Notes: generated from the letters alone by a model not told the origin. Positions 1-7,133 are shown, counted from the stretch's first letter. The stretch: 9,840 bases of DNA from Thermoplasmata archaeon (GCA_021792045.1 JAJYVJ010000063.1:1-9840); one strand, 5' to 3'. Numbers and translations are program-made.

Positions 1-50
1 ATATATAAATATTGCTATTAACAGTTAAAGCCCTAATGATACTTCCTGGT

Positions 51-58
51 ATAATAAC
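51..58 (+). promoter_or_regulatory. Candidate TATA box for the HtrA-like protease gene
   Basis: ATAATAAC is centred about 21.5 bases before the ATG at 76 and 24.5 bases before the ATG at 79. That is the spacing expected if transcription starts at or near the start codon. A stronger-looking ATATATAAAT lies at 1-10 and would give a leader of about 45 bases, so either could be used. The TATA consensus is only approximate. Confidence 0.35.
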
Positions 59-75
59 CTGATCTTAATTTATGG

Positions 76-1050
76 ATGATGAAAATGAGTGCAGAAGATA
101 TTCAGACAAAGGTTATTGAAGTAGTGGACACCGTCAGCAAAAGCGTCGTGCAGATAAATAGTAGAAAAATCAAGGCGTATCGAAATGCCCTACCTCTCAG
201 AACAGAATCAACTGCGAGTGGAATAATACTAAGTACAAGTGGATACATATTGACAAACAACCACGTTATTGACGAATCCCAGGAAACTGAAGTAATTGCG
301 CCGGACGGTGCCATCTTGAATGCTGAAATAATTGGTGCAGATTCACTGACTGATTTAGCTCTATTAAAAACAAAGGCAAATGGAATGAGTCCAGTCAAAT
401 TTGCTGATTCTGATAACCTCAAGGCGGGCCAGTTCGCTATAGCTGTTGGAAATGCTCTTGGTCTCCCCGGGGCCCCAACAGTTTCCCTCGGTGTAGTAAG
501 CGCCATCGGCAGACCGATGCCATGGTCCGATTTCATATTTGAAGGGCTAATACAGACAGATGCAGCTATTAATCCTGGAAATAGTGGCGGACCACTTGTC
601 GATCTGTCCGGTAGTGTTATAGGCATAAACACGGCGATGATCCCATTTGCACAGGGCGTAGGATTCGCGATACCATCGAACACAGTTAACAGGATAGTAG
701 AGCAGATACTTACATCTGGACGTGTCGTTCGGCCATGGCTTGGCATTTCTGGAATCACTGTAACAGACGAAATAGCCTCACGACTCAAATTGCCCACAAA
801 AAATGGCGTAATGATATTGAGAATGACGCGCGGCGGGCCTGCACATAGATCGGGCCTAGAGTTGTATGACACAATAGTTTCAATCAATGGAATGAAGGTA
901 GACTCTATGAGGGTTTTGCTTTCAACACTTGCGAATATAAAATTAGGTGAAAATGTAGAATTTACTGTGGTAAGGAAAAATAAAATAGTCTCCGCTAAAA
1001 TACAAATGGAGGAAATGCCAGAGCTGTATATTGAAAACAGAAATAACTAA
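76..1050 (+). CDS. HtrA/DegP-type serine protease with one PDZ domain, no signal peptide
   Basis: This is an S1C-family (HtrA/DegP/DegQ) trypsin-fold protease of 324 aa. The family degrades or refolds damaged proteins. The triad is complete: His63 in TNNHVI, Asp93 in SLTDLALLK, and Ser170 in the GNSGGPLVD motif. The protease domain covers roughly residues 15-210. A single PDZ domain follows from about 220 to 313 and starts with the PWLGISG carboxylate-binding loop. The N-terminus (MMKMSAEDIQTKVIEVVD) is polar and helical, with no hydrophobic segment, so the protein is predicted to stay in the cytoplasm. Most bacterial HtrA proteins are exported. Three in-frame ATGs lie close together at 76, 79 and 85. 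The first is taken here, but 79 fits the TATA spacing slightly better. It is a single gene followed by a gene-poor region. The family call is secure; the substrate is unknown. Confidence 0.93.
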   Translation: MMKMSAEDIQTKVIEVVDTVSKSVVQINSRKIKAYRNALPLRTESTASGIILSTSGYILTNNHVIDESQETEVIAPDGAILNAEIIGADSLTDLALLKTKANGMSPVKFADSDNLKAGQFAIAVGNALGLPGAPTVSLGVVSAIGRPMPWSDFIFEGLIQTDAAINPGNSGGPLVDLSGSVIGINTAMIPFAQGVGFAIPSNTVNRIVEQILTSGRVVRPWLGISGITVTDEIASRLKLPTKNGVMILRMTRGGPAHRSGLELYDTIVSINGMKVDSMRVLLSTLANIKLGENVEFTVVRKNKIVSAKIQMEEMPELYIENRNN

Positions 1051-1467
1051 ATTTCCCTCCATATCCGACTGTCAGGATCGGCTTACAATCATTTGGGAGA
1101 GCTCAATAATTGCTTGGGATTTGTTTTCAGTCTATCAAAACCTGACCCATTATTTCATTTTGTATAGACATTACTAAATTAATAGTAAAGCAAATATTTC
1201 CAATAACTTTTCAAAAATTGATACATTGAATTTTCCGGTATAATTGTTATTCCAACACTTCAGAAACTCTAGCCATAGTTAAGCTTTCACCATTGCGAAA
1301 GTAGTTGAATGGAACAGGATTCCAAAGCGTGAACACAGTATTTTGTGTTTCCATCTGAAAGGATAGCGCGTTACTACTTTACTAATGTAAGGTGTAAAAT
1401 CGGATTATGATTCATCTCTTCTTAATCGTACCGGCTGCAGACGGAATGAATGCTGGATAAAGGGGCC
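1051..1467. other. Gene-poor spacer with short hairpins and a coding-like fragment
   Basis: No intact gene is visible between the protease and the exporter. Two small inverted repeats are present: TGGAA/TTCCA at 1310-1324 (5-base loop) and AACACA/TGTGTT at 1332-1349 (6-base loop). Between stops at 1280 and 1364, the plus strand has 27 open codons containing VVEWNRIPKREH and SILCFHLK, which read like protein but lack a start codon. A second frame continues at about 1339-1398 (SERIARYYFTNVRCKIG). This may be a frameshifted remnant or chance. No function can be assigned. Confidence 0.3.
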
Positions 1468-1498
1468 ATAAATATCTTTAAATCAATGCGTTTAAACG
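1468..1498 (+). promoter_or_regulatory. Candidate promoter and palindromic operator of the MFS exporter gene
   Basis: CCATAAATATC (1468-1478) resembles an archaeal TATA box and would place the transcription start near 1499. The perfect 10-base palindrome CGTTTAAACG occupies 1489-1498, just ahead of that point, where a repressor could block initiation. If this reading is right, the upstream in-frame ATGs at 1450 and 1486 are not transcribed, and the ATG at 1537 is the start. The element was read by eye and there is no known operator to compare it with. Confidence 0.35.
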
Positions 1499-1536
1499 AT
1501 AGGATATCATTACCATTTCTAAACGAGAATGACAGA

Positions 1537-2940
1537 ATGGATAAAGATTCGAAATTGATAATTGCATTATTGACAGCCGTTCTGATGGGTGCAGTTGATT
1601 CGACGATAGTAATACTTGCACTTCCAACCATAACTGTGCAACTCAATGCTCCTCTTTCTGTTTCAATATGGATAATAATGATTTATCTTCTAGTCATAGC
1701 CGTTGGAACTACACAGCTCGGTAGATTAGGCGACTTACTTACTCGTAAGAAAATGTTCAATACTGGAATTGCCCTATTCACAATTGGTTCGGCCCTTTGC
1801 GGCGCTTCCGCATCTATTTTTGAACTCATTGCCTTCAGAGTACTGCAAGGCAGTGGTGCGGCCATGATACAGGCAAATAGTGGCGCAATAGTCGCGGACA
1901 ATTTCCCACCAAACAAGAGAGGGAGAGTGTTCGGCTATACCTCAGTGGGATACAATTCTGGTGCAATGATTGGCATAATTTTGGGTGGCGTTATTACCAC
2001 ATTCATAGGATGGAGATATATTTTCTACATTAACGTGCCAATCGGTGCCTTTGCCCTGTATTATGCTTTGAAATATGTAAAACGTGGATCGCCGGTAGCA
2101 AATAAGCTTGATTTACCAGGCGCTTTGTCCCTTGGCGGTGTCCTAATCCTTATCTCATATGCTGCAACGGACATTTCCCTACATGGTGTTGATCTTTTCA
2201 ATGAGATACTCATCGTCCTGGGTGTTGTGGCCATATTTTTATTTCTGTATATTGAGAATAGAGTGAAAAATCCATTACTTCCGAAAAAGATATTTCATAT
2301 TAGAATCCTCAGTTTTTCCATAATGGCATCGTTTTTCCAGAGCTTGGGTTTTTTGGCTGTTGTGTTCATCATAATAATGTATCTTCAAGGAATTAGGGGG
2401 CTAACCCCATTTTACAGTTCACTTCTGCTCCTTCCTGGATACGTTGTTGGCAGTGTATTGGGCCCAGTTTTTGGCAGACTTACTGACAGGATTGGATCAA
2501 GGATTCCTGCAACGTTAGGCTTGAGCATTATGGCCGTCTCGGTTCTTGTTTATATCACATTAACGGTTGTATCCCCTCTTTATGTAATACTTGTTGCCTC
2601 CTTTTTCACTGGAACTGGAAGTTCAATGTTCTTCCCTGCAAACAACAGCGCTGTCATGGCAAATTCACCAAGAGAATTTTATGGCATGACATCCGGGTTT
2701 CTCCGAACGATGTCCAACATAGGTATGCTAGGTAGTTTCGTTCTGGCAATTTCAGTTGCAAGCCTTAGTGTACCTAGAAGTGTCGCGTTCGAAGTCTTTG
2801 CTGGCATAGGCAAGCTTCTCGGAAATGTCACAACAGAATTCATGGCTGGAGTTCATGCGGCACTCTATGTTTCTCTTATTATTCTTATAATAGCTGCATT
2901 TCTTTCGTTTGTCCGTGGAAGTGAGCACAGATCTGAATGA
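1537..2940 (+). CDS. MFS drug/metabolite exporter, DHA2 (EmrB/QacA-like) 14-TM family
   Basis: This is a proton-driven efflux transporter of the major facilitator superfamily in the cytoplasmic membrane. From the chosen start it is 467 aa, normal for the 14-helix DHA2 group. Visible family motifs are DSTIVILALPTI in helix 1 (residues 21-32), GRLGDLLTRKKMF in the helix 2-3 loop (motif A, 62-74), RVLQGSGAAM in helix 4 (101-110) and GWRYIFYINVPIG (158-170). A second motif-A-like loop, GRLTDRIGSR, follows at 313-322. The longest frame starts at 1450, but its extra 29 residues are not family-like and a TATA-like element plus palindrome fall inside them, so 1537 is preferred (1486 is also possible). 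The neighbour downstream is convergent with a 44-base gap. The substrate cannot be deduced; multidrug or toxic-compound export is the usual annotation. Confidence 0.9.
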   Translation: MDKDSKLIIALLTAVLMGAVDSTIVILALPTITVQLNAPLSVSIWIIMIYLLVIAVGTTQLGRLGDLLTRKKMFNTGIALFTIGSALCGASASIFELIAFRVLQGSGAAMIQANSGAIVADNFPPNKRGRVFGYTSVGYNSGAMIGIILGGVITTFIGWRYIFYINVPIGAFALYYALKYVKRGSPVANKLDLPGALSLGGVLILISYAATDISLHGVDLFNEILIVLGVVAIFLFLYIENRVKNPLLPKKIFHIRILSFSIMASFFQSLGFLAVVFIIIMYLQGIRGLTPFYSSLLLLPGYVVGSVLGPVFGRLTDRIGSRIPATLGLSIMAVSVLVYITLTVVSPLYVILVASFFTGTGSSMFFPANNSAVMANSPREFYGMTSGFLRTMSNIGMLGSFVLAISVASLSVPRSVAFEVFAGIGKLLGNVTTEFMAGVHAALYVSLIILIIAAFLSFVRGSEHRSE

Positions 2941-2984
2941 TCACGCCGTAAGATCCGTACGAATAGAGAAATTAGGCATTCCAC

Positions 2985-3482
2985 TTATTTTAGGCCCCAT
3001 ATTTTCCATGATTCTGGAAAATACGTACCAAAGTTTCTAATGTACAACGCCAGTTGACCCTCGTGAAATATTTCATGCTCTATCATCCACCAAACAATAA
3101 TTCTTGGAGAAGTTCGCTCTACACCGACATACTTCTTAGATTCCAGACAATCAATAATTTCCTGAGAGAATACTACAGGATCTACTGATTCAATGAAGCT
3201 CCGTAGTCGTTCTTTCGTCAATTTTAGCTCGGTTATTAGTCTAGACTTGTCTGTTTCAAGAGAATGGTCGATATCGTTTCTTTCGAACACGAGTTTTTGA
3301 TTCTCAAGTGCATCGGTGTAACACTTCGATATGTCATTCAAATGCCTGAATTGTTTCCCCAGAGTACCGGCCTTCGATATTGGGGCCCCAGCCAATTGAC
3401 TACTGGAAACTGACATGAGCAAATCGATTGTCAGTTTCCTATGCAGTAAAAATTCACTATAATATTCCAACGCAGAAAACAT
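2985..3482 (-). CDS. DinB-superfamily protein (putative metal-dependent enzyme)
   Basis: The protein is 165 aa from the chosen start, typical of the DinB/YfiT four-helix-bundle superfamily. Members bind a metal through three histidines and include thiol-dependent S-transferases, although most are uncharacterised. The putative ligands are His47 (KQFRHLND) and the pair His136 and His140 in EHEIFHEGQ, which matches the family's C-terminal HxxxHxGQ signature. The frame extends upstream to 3560, but ATG 3482 is chosen because a clear TATA box (minus-strand AATATATATAC, 3502-3512) is centred 25 bases upstream. That predicts a leaderless mRNA starting at this codon, and the extra residues would include the promoter. 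It is divergent from the radical-SAM gene at 3573 and convergent with the MFS gene. The reaction is unknown. The name refers to the fold and does not by itself imply DNA-damage induction. Confidence 0.72.
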   Translation of the reverse strand: MFSALEYYSEFLLHRKLTIDLLMSVSSSQLAGAPISKAGTLGKQFRHLNDISKCYTDALENQKLVFERNDIDHSLETDKSRLITELKLTKERLRSFIESVDPVVFSQEIIDCLESKKYVGVERTSPRIIVWWMIEHEIFHEGQLALYIRNFGTYFPESWKIWGLK

Positions 3483-3501
3483 ACATTTGCATACCAAAAA
3501 T

Positions 3502-3512
3502 GTATATATATT
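3502..3512 (-). promoter_or_regulatory. TATA box of the DinB-like gene (leaderless)
   Basis: The minus-strand AATATATATAC is centred about 25 bases before the ATG at 3482. This spacing puts the transcription start at the start codon. It lies inside the longer version of the frame, which argues for the shorter protein. Confidence 0.6.
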
Positions 3513-3543
3513 CCATGAAAGCCAACAAATTGCTGTAATCATA

Positions 3544-3551
3544 TTTATATA
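3544..3551 (+). promoter_or_regulatory. TATA box of the SPASM-type radical-SAM gene (leaderless)
   Basis: TTTATATA is a near-consensus archaeal TATA box centred 25.5 bases before the ATG at 3573, predicting a leaderless transcript. It is back to back with the minus-strand TATA box at 3502-3512, so the 90-base divergent spacer carries one promoter for each gene. Confidence 0.65.
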
Positions 3552-3572
3552 CCGTATCATGCTATATGAGTT

Positions 3573-4592
3573 ATGGCAGTGATCAGACCGGTTTTATGGA
3601 GGACGATAGAGAGGAAACTGAAAGGGTTCAATGGAAACAAAGCACCCTTGATTGCTGGTCATAAACTTCTATATAGGTGTAACCTCGAGTGCAAAATGTG
3701 CCCATTCTGGAGAAGAAAAGATGAGCAGCTTCTAACTGTGGAAGAAGAGGTCAAAATGATGGAGTCCATGAAGAGAGCAGGTGTCTCATTCCTTGGATTC
3801 GAAGGTGGAGAACCTCTTCTGAGGAACGATGTTCAGGATATACTTGCGGAATCTCATAAGAGATTCCATACCTCTATGGTCACCAATGGGTGGCTTCTGA
3901 AGAACAAATTAAAAAGTATTGAAGATTACCTTGATTACATGTTTGTGTCGATAGACGGCATAGGCTCATTGCACGACAAAATGCGGGGTGTCTCTGGATC
4001 TTTTGACAAAGCGATAGAAGGTGTGAAGGCTGCCCGTGGTCACATATCTCTTTCACTCAGTTCAACGATAACTGAGGAAAATTATTTTCAGGCCAAGGAT
4101 CTGGTTTTACTAGCGGAAAAGCTGGGTGTTGGAATAAATTTCCAGATTGCGTATAATTATTCCACGGCAGAAAAAGAGTCTCCAGGCATGGATAAGCTGA
4201 AGGAAGCTGTACAAACACTTGCATTAATGAAGGAGAAGGGATACAAAATCGTCAATTCTAAAGAGTATTTCCAAGCTGTTACCAATTCGTGGTTCAATGG
4301 AAATGGATGGAAATGTAAGCCATGGCTAACAATGAACGTTGATCCCTTGGGAAATCTGGTGATGCCATGTTATGTCCTGAATGAATACAATGGCAGCTCA
4401 AAAGTTTGGGATGTAGATATTGTCAAGGTGTGGAACAACTACAACTGGGAAGAATACGAGAGTTGCAATAAATGCGCATTATCGTGCTATCTGGAACCGT
4501 CACTTTTTACCTGGAAGAACCCTTCAATGATAAAAGAAAGAATAATAGACGGGTTGATGGATTACGTTCGCGTCGAGGCTTCAACAGCTTAA
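3573..4592 (+). CDS. Radical SAM enzyme with C-terminal SPASM/twitch-type domain
   Basis: This 339-aa enzyme is predicted to cleave S-adenosylmethionine with a [4Fe-4S] cluster. Cluster ligands are Cys36, Cys40 and Cys43 in CNLECKMC (CxxxCxxC). FEGGEP at 76-81 is the SAM-binding GGE motif, and TNGWLL and VSIDG mark later strands of the barrel. The C-terminal part has a further cysteine set, Cys248, Cys266, Cys298, Cys301 and Cys305, around the segment CKPWLTMNVDPLGNLVMPCY. This resembles the auxiliary-cluster region of SPASM or twitch proteins (MoaA, PqqE, HpnH relatives). It is probably cytosolic. The start is supported by a TATA box 25 bases upstream. It is convergent with a second radical-SAM gene, with 82 bases between their stops. 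It may belong to an uncharacterised acidophile-archaeal group such as the one named after Picrophilus PTO1314, but that is from memory and unverified. The substrate is unknown. Confidence 0.88.
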   Translation: MAVIRPVLWRTIERKLKGFNGNKAPLIAGHKLLYRCNLECKMCPFWRRKDEQLLTVEEEVKMMESMKRAGVSFLGFEGGEPLLRNDVQDILAESHKRFHTSMVTNGWLLKNKLKSIEDYLDYMFVSIDGIGSLHDKMRGVSGSFDKAIEGVKAARGHISLSLSSTITEENYFQAKDLVLLAEKLGVGINFQIAYNYSTAEKESPGMDKLKEAVQTLALMKEKGYKIVNSKEYFQAVTNSWFNGNGWKCKPWLTMNVDPLGNLVMPCYVLNEYNGSSKVWDVDIVKVWNNYNWEEYESCNKCALSCYLEPSLFTWKNPSMIKERIIDGLMDYVRVEASTA

Positions 4593-4674
4593 GCAAAAGA
4601 AAGGATTCACTTTCCACACCATCGAAATAATTGTTGCGTTGAATGAGAAACGCACTTGTTAAAAGATCAGAAAT

Positions 4675-6255
4675 TTATGAGAATGAAGCTTTTCCTATCC
4701 AGTACATCGATCTGATCAACCCCATCACGTTGTTTAGATCGATCCTGCTATATTCTCTCGATTTCATTCCATTCGTTTCCATGAGTTCCTTGAATACGTT
4801 CTCTATGTGTGCGAATATCTTATCTGTCATTAGATTCACCACGCTTCCGAGAACACGACTATTAAAACGCTTCGTCATCTCGGGCATTAGTTCCCTTGTT
4901 ATCTTCAGATCGTACTTCCATGAAATATATAGGAGCTCCCAATACTTCGTAGGAAGTTTTTCCATAACAGGGAACGGATCATTCCGTATCCTTGATGTGC
5001 CCATAGGAATTACCGGAAGAGGAAATACCCAGGCTTTATAACGGTTATCTATTATCGATTGGACGAGATCTATCGTATCCTGAACATCCTCGTTCGTTTC
5101 TTCCTGGAAGCCGATCGTCATGGTGTAACATGGAGTTATGTACGCATCATTCATTATCGGTGTGGATTCGAGTATAACGTTTCCCCAGTCTTCAGGACCC
5201 CAAGGAAAAGGTTTACCGTGCAAATACTTATAAATGATTTTCACACTACCGCTTTCTAGGCCGACAACTGGTGCCTCGCTCCTATATTTATCATATTCTG
5301 CGACTTCGCTAAGATCAGCGACCGTTTTGGGTGAATCTAGAACAGCAGGAGATGAGATGTGCGGGAAATATATCTGCTCGATTCCCATCTTTTTAACCTC
5401 CTCGAAAAGATTCACGACTGCATCATGATTTGTGCTTAATCTCTTGGAACCATAGAGCAGTATATCGTCCGTAAGGAGTTCAACGTTTTTCAAACCGGCC
5501 TGTAAATTTATCGATATTTCTTTCTTTATGTCTTCTATTGGAATCGTCCTGAAGGTTTCTGGCGTGATTGAGCAGAACTGGCATCCTCTGGGGCACCCTC
5601 TAGTTACCTGAACTTCACCGAAGCGTGCAGGTTTGATTATCGTGGGTATCTCCTCCAACTTCGGCATCCGCCCGACAGCAGATCTCGGCATATCTCCGCC
5701 TCTTATAGCATTCGCAACCAAGGGTGGGAGATCCAGTTCTGCTTCGCCGGTAAATATGGTGTCTACCCATTCCGGCCTTTCAAGTTCAAGTTGCCAGGTT
5801 GCCGGACCGCCTGCGAATACTTTAAAATGATATCTTTTTTTGAGAATAGATATTTTTTCACTGAGTTCAGAAAAGAATTGAGCTGTCCAACTTGGACCAC
5901 CGCCGAAAAGCATTGTCAGCTTGAATGTGACAGGACTCAAGCCGAGAGGATCATGAACTGAGATCCCAACCACCTTGGTGGTCTCATCCACTGCTCTTGA
6001 AAGAAGATCCGGAGGGACCACCTTCACATCCCTTATCCCAAATGCATACAGTGCAGCCTCTACCTTTCTGAGCGCGTATGGAGCGACAAATGTTTCTCCA
6101 TCTATATGCCCATTCTCTGGTGGTGTAAATAATGAATTCATCATAGCTCTTGGAACCAGACGTGCCGGCATACACGCAACATATCCCATTGTTGATATTC
6201 CCGAGTAACTAGTAAAAGAACCTCTATCAGCTGTAAGTACAACTGTGTTGGTCAT
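4675..6255 (-). CDS. Cobalamin-binding-type radical SAM enzyme
   Basis: The protein is 526 aa with the two-part layout of B12-dependent radical-SAM enzymes. An N-terminal Rossmann-like region (about 1-200) contains VVGISVHDPLG (95-105) and KVFAGGPATW (145-154). The radical-SAM barrel follows with Cys221, Cys225 and Cys228 in VTRGCPRGCQFCSIT. A helical C-terminal extension runs from about 430 to the end. Such enzymes typically methylate or rearrange unactivated carbons, usually with methylcobalamin. The canonical B12 motif DxHxxG is not evident; SVHDPLG is the closest match. Length and layout also recall archaeal B12-type radical-SAM families, including the Sulfolobus GDGT-ring synthases GrsA/GrsB and the group named after Ta0216. 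This assignment is a guess from memory. The ATG at 6255 is supported by a TATA-like element 24 bases upstream, so the mRNA is probably leaderless. It is convergent with the other radical-SAM gene. Confidence 0.85.
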   Translation of the reverse strand: MTNTVVLTADRGSFTSYSGISTMGYVACMPARLVPRAMMNSLFTPPENGHIDGETFVAPYALRKVEAALYAFGIRDVKVVPPDLLSRAVDETTKVVGISVHDPLGLSPVTFKLTMLFGGGPSWTAQFFSELSEKISILKKRYHFKVFAGGPATWQLELERPEWVDTIFTGEAELDLPPLVANAIRGGDMPRSAVGRMPKLEEIPTIIKPARFGEVQVTRGCPRGCQFCSITPETFRTIPIEDIKKEISINLQAGLKNVELLTDDILLYGSKRLSTNHDAVVNLFEEVKKMGIEQIYFPHISSPAVLDSPKTVADLSEVAEYDKYRSEAPVVGLESGSVKIIYKYLHGKPFPWGPEDWGNVILESTPIMNDAYITPCYTMTIGFQEETNEDVQDTIDLVQSIIDNRYKAWVFPLPVIPMGTSRIRNDPFPVMEKLPTKYWELLYISWKYDLKITRELMPEMTKRFNSRVLGSVVNLMTDKIFAHIENVFKELMETNGMKSREYSRIDLNNVMGLIRSMYWIGKASFS

Positions 6256-6263
6256 AATTTTAA

Positions 6264-6284
6264 AATGTCATTCAAAATTTAAAC
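6264..6284 (-). promoter_or_regulatory. Promoter with overlapping palindrome, B12-type radical-SAM gene
   Basis: The minus-strand GTTTAAATTTT (6274-6284) is a TATA-like element centred about 24 bases before the ATG at 6255, predicting a leaderless transcript. Between it and the start codon is the exact palindrome AATG-T-CATT (6264-6272, plus strand), a position where a bound repressor would block initiation. Confidence 0.5.
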
Positions 6285-6312
6285 TTTATCAGAATGCAAC
6301 ACTCGAAAAACC

Positions 6313-6329
6313 ATTCGACATTTGAATGT
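6313..6329. promoter_or_regulatory. Upstream palindrome CATTC...GAATG, possible operator
   Basis: CATTC (6313-6317) and GAATG (6324-6328) form an inverted repeat with a 6-base spacer. The overlapping ACATT-TG-AATGT (6318-6329) is a tighter one. The half-site AATG/CATT recurs at 6264-6272 next to the core promoter of the radical-SAM gene, so the two sites may bind the same dimeric regulator. AT-rich DNA produces such repeats by chance, so this is tentative. Confidence 0.3.
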
Positions 6330-6446
6330 TAATCCATCTAAAATGTTTATGTTACAAAGTTAATATTAAGAATTTTATTCCTGATAAAACTTTCAAAACG
6401 GAACAGCTGGTTTTGGGTCTTTCTTGACCACTTAATTCAGTCATAT

Positions 6447-7097
6447 TTATTCATCTTGAAATGAATCGCTTCCCTCCTGATTCGGTTTCGGACTCTCTTT
6501 TACAAAAATTTTATATGTCTTCAGTAAAGTTATTGCCTCGCTGATTATTATGCCGGTTGTTAGTGCGAGTAGCGAATCCACAGTTATGTTAGCGTAAATA
6601 TTTGAAGGATATAAAAATTCTAAAGCCAATCTGCTTAGATAGGAAATTAACCAGATTATTAAGACAAGCGGGTTACGCTTATAGTATAGCTGCTGATTGT
6701 TGTAGAAGAATTTTGGCCTTATGTCGAATCTTAAGCCTATAAGGAATCCTACAGGAACAAACAAGAGAGTAAGGAAGAATAGGGGATTGGAATATTCGAG
6801 GTACACAACAAAAAATACGAGTAGAATACCATAAATTATTGGAGTTCTGTAGACCCTCGACGTATTGAATCTTCTTCCAGAAATGCCCCTGTATGTCCTC
6901 ATTATTAGGAATATAGCTATAATTATGAAGAGAAAAGCATAGCCGCTAGAGTTTATTGAAGTAGGTACGGACGATGTTGTAGAGTATTCGGATAGGTTTG
7001 ACCTTGTGAATAATTCTATGATAGACAACAATAATATCCCATTTCTTAAATACGCTGTAAGTATATAATCTGATTTATAAGTAAAAACTTTGAACAT
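6447..7097 (-). CDS. CcdC-like (DUF1453-type) integral membrane protein
   Basis: The protein is 216 aa with about six membrane segments, near residues 11-30, 53-67, 86-100, 104-121, 142-161 and 171-192. The middle carries features typical of CcdC/DUF1453-type proteins as I recall them: MRTYRGISGRRF (66-77), YRTPIIYG (83-90), PVGFLIGLRF (115-124), YYKRNPLVLIIWLISY (138-153) and ITVDSLLALTTGIIISEA (171-188). CcdC was named from cytochrome c biogenesis loci, but its biochemical role is not settled, and no cytochrome maturation gene is visible here. The C-terminus is a hydrophilic acidic tail. ATG 7097 is the only reasonable start, because the next methionine is residue 66. A TATA-like TAATATC (minus strand, 7121-7127) lies 27 bases upstream. 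It is divergent from the glycan-rich surface protein gene, with 36 bases between start codons. Confidence 0.68.
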   Translation of the reverse strand: MFKVFTYKSDYILTAYLRNGILLLSIIELFTRSNLSEYSTTSSVPTSINSSGYAFLFIIIAIFLIMRTYRGISGRRFNTSRVYRTPIIYGILLVFFVVYLEYSNPLFFLTLLFVPVGFLIGLRFDIRPKFFYNNQQLYYKRNPLVLIIWLISYLSRLALEFLYPSNIYANITVDSLLALTTGIIISEAITLLKTYKIFVKESPKPNQEGSDSFQDE

Positions 7098-7106
7098 GTG
7101 GAAAAG

Positions 7107-7127
7107 TTATAATAGCGCAGATATTAC
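7107..7127. promoter_or_regulatory. Interlocked divergent promoters between 7097 and 7134
   Basis: The plus-strand TATA box TTATAATA (7107-7114) is centred 23.5 bases before the GTG at 7134. The minus-strand TATA-like TAATATC (7121-7127) is centred 27 bases before the ATG at 7097. Each TATA box therefore lies between the other promoter's TATA box and start site. Both genes look leaderless, and TBP/TFB complexes on the two promoters could hardly sit there together. Confidence 0.5.
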
Positions 7128-7133
7128 AGTACT

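Larger units (their letters stand above)
6256..6446. other. Intergenic spacer between tandem minus-strand genes
   Basis: Apart from the promoter and palindromes listed separately, no gene is visible here. It is the 3' flank of the CcdC-like gene. On the minus strand, short T-runs occur at about 6394-6400 and 6380-6384, and these could serve as weak archaeal termination sites. No strong hairpin was found. Confidence 0.35.

Noticed and set aside
76..82. ATGATGA as a C/D-box RNA C box
   Set aside because: It is the overlapping start codons of the protease gene, and no suitably placed D box or second box pair was found.
102..887. Long minus-strand open frame (261 codons) inside the protease gene
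   Set aside because: It is antisense to a gene with a complete catalytic triad and family motifs, and its own translation shows no domain. It is a shadow frame.
1450..1536. Upstream start of the MFS exporter
   Set aside because: The 29 extra residues are not family-like and contain the TATA-like element and palindrome. This is kept as a possibility only.
3483..3560. N-terminal extension of the DinB-like protein
   Set aside because: The extension overlaps the gene's own TATA box and is not family-like. The shorter start is 25 bases from the TATA.
4643..6208. Several plus-strand frames (4643-5041, 5059-5259, 5234-5428, 5633-5830, 5975-6208)
   Set aside because: All or nearly all of each lies antisense to the B12-type radical-SAM gene. 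None has a promoter or family motif of its own.
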